From NCBI GenBank assembly GCA_028687525.1, contig JAQTZX010000002.1, positions 1 through 25,032 of the forward strand: 25,032 bases of DNA, in the 5' to 3' direction. The position numbers and the translations under genes were made by a program. Source of the DNA: Candidatus Omnitrophota bacterium. GTDB lineage: Bacteria > Omnitrophota > Gorgyraeia > Gygaellales > Profunditerraquicolaceae. The notes under the pieces were generated by a model. The model saw only the letters and a program-made list of their open reading frames with translations. It had not been told where the DNA came from and searched no databases. Of this stretch, positions 15,901 through 21,015 are shown piece after piece (position 1 is the stretch's first letter; the number at the start of each line of letters is the position of its first letter).

Positions 15901-16143
15901 CTATTTTACGCTGATAAAAAAGACTACACATACTCTTTCAAATTTTTAAGCAAGATAGACGTTGTCTATCACAACCCAAAACGGAAAAATACTTTCGGCA
16001 AGAACAGCGTCTCGGTAAAAAAGATCAGCTTCAAGGACAAAAACGGCAGTCCGATTGAGATAAACTCCGATATCATCCCCGCCCCCTATGCCGAACAGAT
16101 CCGTTCCCGGCAAATCACAAAAATTGAAGCGCACCTCGGTTAA
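12904..16143 (+). CDS. GH94-like large glycoside phosphorylase/hydrolase (annotated in relatives as cellobiose phosphorylase)
   Basis: The 1079-residue protein lacks a signal peptide, so it is cytoplasmic. An N-terminal beta-rich domain (about 1-330) is followed by a long (alpha/alpha)6-type catalytic region, the order seen in GH94 cellobiose/chitobiose phosphorylases. KPDWFDALNGLP (661-672) matches the family DWNDCLN motif that carries the general acid; D666 is the best candidate. EGFWTDHWFYNLDLLDAY and GNGEIYTTTLINKL are other conserved-looking stretches. It is longer than characterised GH94 enzymes (about 800 residues), so substrate and even phosphorolysis are uncertain; a beta-glucan or cell-surface oligosaccharide is possible. 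The GTG start has no ribosome site but sits at the predicted transcription start. It stands alone, divergent from the diguanylate cyclase gene. Confidence 0.75.
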   Translation: MDKNKNVKYYLNKTGEFVIENYNFAKPFANFFPGIAGKYGIPIWVFYVNRGQGIISFGTEDKDHSILEFYPANKAWQFVTTLGFRSFIKIISGKKTVFYEPFHNGFTSLGFDIVNRMRLTSYDMNIEEENKTLGIKTQVEYFTVPNDCYSALARIVTLKNTSKTAKTLQFLDGIPQIVPYGVNNLFLKKLARTIEAWMEVDNMDKDVPFYKVDVDPIDRPNVVHIKQGNFFIGFMYENGKPVITKPIVDPQSIFGPHTDFSYPREYLAEKNFPYPKNQILQCKTPCAFAYINMTLKPGEEKIYYSLFGNMISNELLNETVPRITGSGYLRHKSRVNKQIIENLQSGVQTRSSSREFDLYAKQTYLDNIMRGGYPVIFGTEKKQTVFYLYSRKHGDLERDYNKFQVQSTFFSQGNGNYRDINQNRRCDIWFNPEVKDANIISFFNILQTDGFNPLVVKGAQFHLQDEPAFAAKLKELVEKQEDVARIMEVLEKTFTPGKIALFMEDNKVKLRIPHDEFLNLLLASAVKEETAVHGEGFWTDHWFYNLDLLDAYFDMYPENIKELVFEKRIFTYFDNAETVNPRSVKHILLDGKPRQLYSVGHDMEKEKMILKRSSRINTVRREYGNGEIYTTTLINKLLCLFANKTASLDPFGVGIEMEANKPDWFDALNGLPALFGSSSCETFELKRLIIFLQKVIRDSELPGIPLSDETRDFILKLGELLNEYQDNTSADKDYVYWDRSATLKEDFRRKTKFGVSGNETNTDTGELLSILASALKKVEAGLEKAFDKEKNIYYAYFMHEVSAYDTAGGSTIKPSKFIQKKIPFFLEAQVHALKLTGNSDKARQLYRAVKKSPLFDKKLKMYKVTASLKEMPWEIGRCRAFTPGWLENESIWLHMEYKYLLELLRCGLHEEFYEDFKNVLIPFQDPARYGRSTMENSSFLVSSAFPDKKLHGNGFVARLSGSTVEFINIWLLINIGEKPFSLNKTGELTLKLSPALAGWLFYADKKDYTYSFKFLSKIDVVYHNPKRKNTFGKNSVSVKKISFKDKNGSPIEINSDIIPAPYAEQIRSRQITKIEAHLG

Positions 16144-16158
16144 AAAAGGGACGAAAAA

Positions 16159-16217
16159 TAAAAAAGGGGACGGTTCTATTTTTTCGGATTTAAAAAATAG
16201 AACCGTCCCCTTTTTTA
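16159..16217. repeat. Long perfect inverted repeat (GGGGACGGTTCTATTTT family), acting as terminator
   Basis: A perfect 26-bp stem (16159-16184 with 16192-16217) has a 7-nt loop and ends in a T run on both strands. It follows the phosphorylase-like stop by 15 bp and would terminate that transcript. Its core recurs at 17450-17515. Such palindromes resemble REP units moved by RAYT/Y1 transposases (inference; no transposase is here). Confidence 0.85.
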
Positions 16218-16315
16218 TACCCATTTTTTTAAATTGTTTGTTATCAATGATATAGGAAACATAACCGCGAATGGTGTGTAAATTTATAAATTAATAAAAT
16301 TTGCTTTTATCCGAC

Positions 16316-16344
16316 TTGAAAATTTAACACCCGTGTGCTATACT
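16316..16344 (+). promoter_or_regulatory. sigma70-type promoter of the c-di-GMP riboswitch transcript
   Basis: TTGAAA (16316-16321), 17-bp spacer and TATACT (16339-16344). The start near 16351 lies about 12 nt before the first aptamer helix. Confidence 0.75.
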
Positions 16345-16362
16345 TCTTTTGGTAGATGAGAC

Positions 16363-16453
16363 ATTCCTACTGAAACGGCAAACTAGCAGTAATGCTGGGA
16401 CGCAAAGTGACAGTCCCGACAAAAGTCGGGAGGCTGCACTGCCAAAGGGGAAT
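16363..16453 (+). ncRNA. GEMM-I / c-di-GMP-I riboswitch aptamer
   Basis: The conserved GEMM-I core is present in order: ACGGCAAAC (from 16375), a hairpin TAGCA-GTAA-TGCTG with a GNRA loop, then GGACGCAAAG (16397-16406), a second helix capped by CCCGAC-AAAA-GTCGGG, and the 3' strand TGCCAAAGGGG. P1 closes as GGCA (16377-16380) with TGCC (16440-16443) and ATTCC (16363-16367) with GGAAT (16449-16453). The base at the ligand-contact position called G20 in the Vc2 aptamer is G, which favours c-di-GMP over the cGAMP-type variants that carry A. The aptamer sits between a promoter and a terminator and leads to the small RHH-like gene. Confidence 0.93.
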
Positions 16454-16464
16454 CCCAAAAACGA

Positions 16465-16496
16465 CCCTAAGGCAAACGTGCCTTAGGGTTTTTTTT
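16465..16496 (+). terminator. Riboswitch expression-platform terminator
   Basis: CCCTAAGGCA (16465-16474) pairs perfectly with TGCCTTAGGG (16479-16488), with a 4-nt loop followed by eight Ts. The left arm can instead pair with aptamer strand TGCCAAAGGG (16440-16449), 8 of 10 bases, which would open both P1 and the terminator. Ligand-stabilised P1 would therefore favour termination, an OFF switch by inference. Confidence 0.88.
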
Positions 16497-16554
16497 GGGG
16501 GAAATTCCAGAAAAATCCCCCCCCGGTTGTTGCATGATCGGGGTACCCTTTGTG

Positions 16555-16584
16555 AGCCCTGGCAAACAGTTGCCAGGGCTTTTT
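16555..16584 (+). terminator. Second terminator hairpin before the RHH-like gene
   Basis: AGCCCTGGCAA (16555-16565) pairs with TTGCCAGGGCT (16570-16580), loop ACAG, followed by a T run. It lies 20 bp before the start codon, so the gene is guarded by two hairpins. Both loops begin from GGCAAAC, as does the aptamer core. Confidence 0.75.
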
Positions 16585-16604
16585 GTGTGTAGAAGGAGAA
16601 CGCT

Positions 16605-16853
16605 ATGGCGCTTCAGAGAGAAAGAGTGGTAACATTCCTGGACCGTGAAGAGGTGGATTTCCTGGACAAGATCGGAAAAGACGCTCTCTTCTCCACGGGG
16701 ATGAAACTCTCGCGCGCCAAGCTTATCTCCTGGATAATCGACTTTGCGAAAAGTCTTGAGATAAACGGGGAAAACCTCAAATCTGAAACGGATCTGAACA
16801 AGCAACTGCGGGAAATACTGAAAGAAAACATCGGGAATAATAAAAAAGAGTAA
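16605..16853 (+). CDS. Small ribbon-helix-helix-like protein under c-di-GMP riboswitch control
   Basis: The 82-residue protein begins MALQRERVVTFLDREEVDFLDKI. A basic beta-strand-like segment (RVVTFL) is followed by helix 1 (about 14-22) and, after a polar turn, helix 2 (SRAKLISWIIDFAKSL, about 36-51). This order is typical of ribbon-helix-helix DNA-binding proteins, which act as dimers. The tail is charged and ends in KKE. ATG 16605 has a strong AAGGAGAA 7 bp upstream. It is the first gene after the GEMM-I riboswitch and tandem terminators, so its level should follow c-di-GMP. A role controlling the nearby fibre genes is plausible but unproven. Sequence recognition of RHH is by pattern only. 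Confidence 0.7.
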   Translation: MALQRERVVTFLDREEVDFLDKIGKDALFSTGMKLSRAKLISWIIDFAKSLEINGENLKSETDLNKQLREILKENIGNNKKE

Positions 16854-16863
16854 AACCGCCGGC

Positions 16864-16922
16864 CATGGGGTCAGTTCCGAGGGGGCCCCATCAGGAAAAG
16901 CCGAGAACCTTTCTTGATGGGG
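16864..16922 (+). other. Alternative hairpins after the RHH-like gene
   Basis: CCCCATCAGGAAA (16886-16898) pairs with TTTCTTGATGGGG (16910-16922), 13 bp with one G-T, followed by TTTAGATT, a weak terminator. The same CCCCAT can pair with an upstream ATGGGG (16865-16870), so two mutually exclusive folds exist. Confidence 0.45.
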
Positions 16923-16967
16923 TTTAGATTACAAAAACCAACCCTGCCGCGGATGGTTGAGAATAAC

Positions 16968-17018
16968 GGGGCTCGCTGGTCCCGGCTGCCAGATACAAAC
17001 CGGCAGCCGGGATTCCCC
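16968..17018. repeat. GC-rich inverted repeat in the intergenic region
   Basis: CCCGGCTGCC (16981-16990) pairs perfectly with GGCAGCCGGG (17002-17011) around an 11-nt loop, inside outer GGGG/CCCC arms. There is no T tract on either strand, so it is a structural or mobile palindrome rather than a terminator. Confidence 0.55.
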
Positions 17019-17083
17019 GGTTAAACAAAAGATGACTAACGCGGATAAAAAAATATAAACCCACCAGCCACGGAAAACATACG

Positions 17084-17121
17084 CCCTCCCGAAGTAATCG
17101 GGAGGGATAATTCCGGGAGGG
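17084..17121 (+). promoter_or_regulatory. Anti-Shine-Dalgarno hairpin with duplicated SD-like arm
   Basis: CCCTCCCGA (17084-17092) pairs with TCGGGAGGG (17098-17106). The real ribosome site of the next gene repeats the same bases, CGGGAGGG (17114-17121), and could take over the pairing with 17084-17091. This resembles a simple translational switch. Confidence 0.45.
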
Positions 17122-17125
17122 GCAA

Positions 17126-17434
17126 ATGAAAAGCACACTGGTAAAAACCGTACTCATGCTTCTGGCAGCCCTAAGTAGCACGTGTGTGGTTAAAGCGGAA
17201 GAATTTCAAGTTTCATGCGTAATGCCGGCTATACCTGGAATGAACGCTCCGCTCATCATGGAAGAAAACGTGGTTTCGCAACAATCCGCGCCGGCAGAAA
17301 CACAGTCATTAAATAAAGAAACCACCCCGGAAGAAAAATCCACCCCCCTGATACAACAGGAAGAATCTGCAGGAGGAATGGTTTTAGCGCGAAACAATGC
17401 TCCGGTCATAGTGCAAACTCTGTACAGCAGGTAA
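17126..17434 (+). CDS. Small secreted protein, fibre-subunit-like N-terminus
   Basis: The 102-residue frame starts behind GGGAGGGG. Residues 1-24 form a signal peptide (KSTLVKTVLMLLAALSSTCVVKA). The mature start EEFQVSCVMPAIPGMN resembles the start of the fibre subunit at 20228-20809 (DYTVSATMPVSSGF), after which the sequence becomes Gln/Glu/Thr-rich and disordered-looking instead of continuing as a subunit fold. I do not recognise the family. It may be a short relative or decoy of the subunits, or the product of a truncated subunit gene. It follows the riboswitch-controlled gene on the same strand, 272 bp downstream, and converges on the fibre operon. Confidence 0.6.
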   Translation: MKSTLVKTVLMLLAALSSTCVVKAEEFQVSCVMPAIPGMNAPLIMEENVVSQQSAPAETQSLNKETTPEEKSTPLIQQEESAGGMVLARNNAPVIVQTLYSR

Positions 17435-17449
17435 CACGGATGCAGGTTA

Positions 17450-17515
17450 AAAAAATAAAAGGGGACGGTTCTATTTTCAGAAGCTTAAAAATAGAACCGT
17501 CCCCTTTTATTTTTT
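17450..17515. repeat. Second long inverted repeat (GGGGACGGTTCTATTTT family), bidirectional terminator
   Basis: A perfect stem of about 28 bp (17450-17477 with 17488-17515) has a 10-nt loop and T tracts on both strands. It lies between convergent genes and should terminate both the small secreted gene and the fibre operon. The arms share their core with the 16159-16217 element. Confidence 0.88.
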
Positions 17516-17530
17516 CGACGGTTCACAGAA

Positions 17531-18349
17531 CTAATTTCTTACCTCTTTAACCTTAAGGGTACCATCCGCTTCTCTCTGGAACAATATCTCTTTGATTAAA
17601 GGAGGAGAATTCTCTATATCCAAATTGATAACTAAACTATATTCTCCCGCTGGAAGCCGGGTGAATTTCATGCCAAAAGCTTTACTCTCCGCAACCGGCA
17701 GACACAACTTATCAATCTTGTCTCTTTCCAGAACCGCCCCCGCAGAATTCATAACATTTAAAAAACCTTTACAGACCAACAGCGAATCTCCGGTATTCTT
17801 TAAGACCCATTGCATCTTGTCCTTCGAAGAACCACCGGCGTCAGCAACAACGGCATCGACAGTCCTCTCTTTAGTCTCCAGGATAAACGGACACCCCACT
17901 CTCACCGTAAGCCCCACTCCTGTCGAAACCCCGTCCAAAGCGCCGGAAGAAACCTTCTCGAACAAAAGCACCCCGTAATAACTCCCGTGCACATCGGAAG
18001 GAACCGTAATAGTACAAACTATCTCTTTTTTTTCGGCCGGGGCAAGAGTAAACTCCGCGGGTGAAATTGTTATCTTCCAATTTGCCAGCGAATGCGCGGT
18101 CGATCCCAAAGGCAGCGATTGCTTTCTTCCGTCAAATGGAGCCACGTATTCGAAATCACCGAAATAAGCTTTGACCCCCACAACTTCCTTGGAAATATTA
18201 TCGACAATCAGCGTCTCGGATAACTCCGTGCCCGGCAAAATCTCCGATTTCACCTCATCCCGGTCTATCCGTATCTGCGCAAAAGACGGAATTATGGCGG
18301 ATAAAAAAAACAAACCCGTCAAAAACAAAACCTTTTTTAACCTTGTCAT
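17531..18349 (-). CDS. PapD-like periplasmic chaperone of the fibre locus (second pair)
   Basis: This 272-residue protein has a signal peptide (1-24, ending SFA) and two beta-rich domains. Residues 25-135 form an Ig-like domain with NISKEVVGVKAYF and the highly conserved HGSYYGVLLFEK (121-132); residues 145-260 form a second domain with LKNTGDSL and GEYSLVINLD. The plan matches two-domain pilus chaperones of the PapD superfamily, although the classical Arg/Lys anchor residues cannot be assigned by eye. It is clearly paralogous to the proteins at 19358-20188 and 24492-25032. It follows the subunit-like gene at 18377 by 27 bp with a GAGGGA ribosome site. Chaperoning of that subunit is inferred from the pairing. 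Confidence 0.72.
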   Translation of the reverse strand: MTRLKKVLFLTGLFFLSAIIPSFAQIRIDRDEVKSEILPGTELSETLIVDNISKEVVGVKAYFGDFEYVAPFDGRKQSLPLGSTAHSLANWKITISPAEFTLAPAEKKEIVCTITVPSDVHGSYYGVLLFEKVSSGALDGVSTGVGLTVRVGCPFILETKERTVDAVVADAGGSSKDKMQWVLKNTGDSLLVCKGFLNVMNSAGAVLERDKIDKLCLPVAESKAFGMKFTRLPAGEYSLVINLDIENSPPLIKEILFQREADGTLKVKEVRN

Positions 18350-18376
18350 ATTCCCTCACTCAATAGTTTTTTACGG

Positions 18377-19021
18377 TTACAACAAATCGATAGTTAACGT
18401 GCCTTTATAATCGCCCGCGGGAGACGCCGGACCGAAAGTCGTCGCGCCTTTTGATTTAAGAGCGGTATCCTTCCCGTCATATATACCGGCGTATATCCGC
18501 AGCCACCCGTCCTTAAGTTGGTCCATGGAAATAACCTTGGGCTTACTAATAAGATCGGGCGAATCAACCCCGGTCAGAGTGTTATCGGTAGTATTTTTAC
18601 CGGAGCCAGTGACATATTTGTACGTCAGTATTACCCGTTTTCCCAGAAGATCCCCATTAGGCCCGGGAGAAGTCGAATAACTCACCGATATGGATTTACC
18701 GGAAGTATAACCTCCTCCGCTAAAGCCGCAATCAAGAGCGAAATAACTGTTATTTGCGGGCAAAAACACCACCCATGCGCCGGTAGCCGGGTCTACCCCG
18801 GAAACCTCTTTTAAAGCGCCAAAGTTCAATGACTGAACCGCCGCGCCCCAGGTATCATCAACGCCGTCATCATTGGTGCCTTTTGAATCTATCGTTGTAG
18901 TCGTTACGGAAAAAGCACCGGCGGGATGAGTGGTTGAAGTCGTTAATTGAACGGCAAAAACTAAAGGACAAGACAAACAAATGAACATTATCACTGAAAG
19001 AATAAACACCTTCATACCCAT
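18377..19021 (-). CDS. Secreted fibre-subunit-like protein (second pair)
   Basis: A 214-residue protein with a signal peptide (1-23, ending VFA) and a Thr/Ser-rich N-terminal strand (QLTTSTTHPAGAFSVTTTT), then an all-beta body. Its end, SPAGDYKGTLTIDLL, matches the pattern A-G-x-Y-x-G-x-L-x-I seen at the C-terminus of pilins of archaic and CS1-type chaperone-usher systems. It shares this end, a FGALKEV/FGTLKEI segment and LRIYAGIYDG/LRMYVGIYNG with the subunit at 20228-20809. The gene has AAGGAGG 7 bp before ATG 19021 and its own promoter. It probably is a structural or tip subunit of a surface fibre. Confidence 0.7.
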   Translation of the reverse strand: MGMKVFILSVIMFICLSCPLVFAVQLTTSTTHPAGAFSVTTTTIDSKGTNDDGVDDTWGAAVQSLNFGALKEVSGVDPATGAWVVFLPANNSYFALDCGFSGGGYTSGKSISVSYSTSPGPNGDLLGKRVILTYKYVTGSGKNTTDNTLTGVDSPDLISKPKVISMDQLKDGWLRIYAGIYDGKDTALKSKGATTFGPASPAGDYKGTLTIDLL

Positions 19022-19118
19022 ATAACAACCTCCTTTTTCCCCGTTTTTAAAAACTCGAAAAACTGAAGTTATTGGCTAGACGGCACCGTGTTGAAACAGG
19101 CTTCATCACGTATTTATT

Positions 19119-19148
19119 ATTGTACACATAACTACCGGTACCCGTCAA
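19119..19148 (-). promoter_or_regulatory. Promoter of the second subunit-chaperone pair
   Basis: TTGACG (19143-19148), 18-bp spacer and TACAAT (19119-19124) on the minus strand. The spacer end GTAGTTATGT and the TACAAT resemble the promoter of the first subunit gene. Confidence 0.65.
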
Positions 19149-19219
19149 TATATTTTTGCCCCTTTCACCGCAGTGGGGGATTCCCGCGGTTAATAGGATG
19201 CTGAAAAACCCTCTTAAAG

Positions 19220-19357
19220 CAGTCTTATCAAAAAGCCTGCCGGCAGGCAGGTCCCGGATGCGAGGCGCCTGCGGAAGTGACTGCGGAGCACCCAAACCAT
19301 AAGGATGGTAAGGAGCGGCGCACGCAACGCAGCAGATTGGATTTTTTCATCAGACTG
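19220..19357. mobile_element. MITE-like element with imperfect 15-bp terminal inverted repeats
   Basis: CAGTCTTATCAAAAA (19220-19234) and TTTTTCATCAGACTG (19343-19357) are inverted repeats with 13 of 15 matches. The 138-bp element holds a CCTGCCGGCAGG palindrome next to the left repeat (19235-19250), preceded on the plus strand by five As, so it could act as a weak minus-strand terminator. There is no coding capacity. A half copy is at 3481-3564. The right end abuts the stop codon of the chaperone-like gene. Confidence 0.75.
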
Positions 19358-20188
19358 TTAATTCTTTAGCGCCGATATCTTTAACCCTCCGGAGGCATCC
19401 CCGGTTACCTCAATTTCCCCGACCACCAATTCTCCATCGCCAAGGTCAAAATTAATGATAACATCCGCTTTTTCTCCGAAAGAAGCTGCCCGGATATCAT
19501 TTACGCTAAAGGTTATTTTTTCTTTCGGAGGAATAGAGAATTTACCGAATTCACCGCGGGAAATAAGTATTCCGTCTTTATCCATAACCTGGTACGTTCC
19601 CCGGCCGAAAATAATCACATCCCCGGTATTCTTAAAATCGCCTTTCAGAGAATTCTTATCCGGGACAAGCGCCTCAATAACCGCTTTTTTATCGCTATCC
19701 GCAGTTTCCAGGTAAAACGAAGAACCGAACCTGTAAACCAGGCTCATCCCCAATCCTTCCACCGCCTCCGGGGGATTCATTTTCTCGAAATAAAGTATCC
19801 CGTAATACCCTCCTTTAACATCCGCGGGAGCGTTTATGGTATAAATTACCTCTTGTTCTCCATGAGGAACAAGGACAAAACTCGACGGTAAAACAGTGAT
19901 CCATTTTCCGCAGGAAGCTGCAGTCGAACCCAGAGGCCGGAATTCTTTCGTGCCGTCAAACGGAGGCGGAAAAACCAGGTCTTCAAAATATGCCCTTACG
20001 ATCAGGCTTTCATCGGAATCATTGGTAATACGTATAGTCCCCCGGTACTGTCCTCCCGGATGAACCGTTAATTTAATCTCTCTGGGCTCCGGAGATATTT
20101 GCGCGTTCAAAACCGCGGCACAATTCAGGCAGAAACTCAAACCGAGAAAAAAAACCAGTCTTTCCATTTTTAACAAAAAAAAGGACAA
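19358..20188 (-). CDS. PapD-like periplasmic chaperone of the fibre locus (first pair)
   Basis: At 276 residues it has a signal peptide ending LNA (about residue 29). The first Ig-like domain holds ITNDSDESLIVRAYF and KGGYYGILYFEK (125-136), and the second holds FKNTGDVIIFGRGTYQVMDKDG and DVIINFDLG. It is strongly similar in order and motifs to the proteins at 17531-18349 and 24492-25032. I place the start at TTG 20188, which has GGGGGAA about 9 bp upstream; an ATG at 20167 in the same frame lacks a ribosome site but would also leave a signal peptide. It follows the subunit gene at 20228 by 39 bp. It probably escorts that subunit across the periplasm. Confidence 0.72.
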   Translation of the reverse strand: MSFFLLKMERLVFFLGLSFCLNCAAVLNAQISPEPREIKLTVHPGGQYRGTIRITNDSDESLIVRAYFEDLVFPPPFDGTKEFRPLGSTAASCGKWITVLPSSFVLVPHGEQEVIYTINAPADVKGGYYGILYFEKMNPPEAVEGLGMSLVYRFGSSFYLETADSDKKAVIEALVPDKNSLKGDFKNTGDVIIFGRGTYQVMDKDGILISRGEFGKFSIPPKEKITFSVNDIRAASFGEKADVIINFDLGDGELVVGEIEVTGDASGGLKISALKN

Positions 20189-20227
20189 ACGAAAATTCCC
20201 CCTTTTTTTAACGGGCGCATTATATGA

Positions 20228-20809
20228 TTATTGGACACTTATCGTCAAGGTTCCGCAGTAATTTCCCGCCGCGTCCCCTCCTGAAAAAACTTCGGCGGCA
20301 GTACCGCTCCAGTTACTTCCCGGCACCCCGTTATAAATACCAACATACATCCTGAGCGCTGCTCCGCCCAGAGAGGAAACCGCAACCGAACTGGTCTCTT
20401 GAAGCCTCGCTTTTTTAATTTCAGTTTCAACGCTATCCGTCACCTTAACGTATGAAATAGTGGTTTTTTTGCCGAGACCGGAAATGGTTCCGGTATCTGA
20501 AAAACTCACCTGCACACTCTTGGTCGCGTCTAAACCGCCGCCCATAGGAAGAATGACATAATACAAATCGGTGGTAACATCCGGTAAAAAAATAAAATCG
20601 TGATCGCCCACACTTATTTCTTTTAACGTTCCGAATGTCAAAGATGTAGTCGGACTCGAAGACCAAGTTCCGTTAAGGACTTGATACATGACAAAACCGG
20701 AACTGACAGGCATGGTTGCCGATACGGTATAATCCGCCGCAAAACCCGTTGAACCTGCATAGAAAAATAACCCCGCTGAAATAACCGCTGCTAATAAAAC
20801 TTTTTTCAT
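20228..20809 (-). CDS. Secreted fibre-subunit-like protein (first pair)
   Basis: A 193-residue protein with a signal peptide cut near residue 25 (STGFAA/DYTV). The mature start DYTVSATMPVSSGFVMY is an alternating hydrophobic strand, as in donor-strand segments of chaperone-usher pilins (inference). The body is beta-rich and ends AAGNYCGTLTISVQ, the pilin-like C-terminal pattern. An AGGAG lies about 9 bp before ATG 20809. A strong promoter lies upstream and separates it from the large outer-membrane protein gene, so it can be expressed at a higher level, as a major subunit would be. Confidence 0.7.
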   Translation of the reverse strand: MKKVLLAAVISAGLFFYAGSTGFAADYTVSATMPVSSGFVMYQVLNGTWSSSPTTSLTFGTLKEISVGDHDFIFLPDVTTDLYYVILPMGGGLDATKSVQVSFSDTGTISGLGKKTTISYVKVTDSVETEIKKARLQETSSVAVSSLGGAALRMYVGIYNGVPGSNWSGTAAEVFSGGDAAGNYCGTLTISVQ

Positions 20810-20879
20810 TTTTTTCGCTCCTTTTTTGTATGCAATGATTTATTTCCTGAACTTGTCCTATTCTAAACCTTTATATTAA

Positions 20880-20907
20880 ATTGTACCATTAACTACTCAA
20901 CTGTCAA
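20880..20907 (-). promoter_or_regulatory. Strong sigma70-type promoter of the first fibre-subunit gene
   Basis: Consensus TTGACA (20902-20907), 16-bp spacer and TACAAT (20880-20885) on the minus strand give a leader of about 65-70 nt. A second TATAAT about 26 bp upstream (near 20908-20914) could be a weaker tandem promoter. Confidence 0.78.
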
Positions 20908-21015
20908 CATTATAAAAACTTTTTAAAGAGTTAAATTAACCTTGTTTTTAAACACCTTATGTCTGGTGCCGTTGCTATATTTCCGGATATTTTAGTAATT
21001 ATCTTGCTTATCTCC

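Noticed and set aside
16497..16554. A second GEMM aptamer in tandem
   Set aside because: GGCAAAC recurs in the hairpin near 16561, but the essential GGACGCAAAG is absent, so it is only a terminator loop.
16159..17515. The two long hairpins as a CRISPR or tandem repeat array
   Set aside because: Only two inverted units about 1.3 kb apart with genes between them; no spacers and no cas genes.
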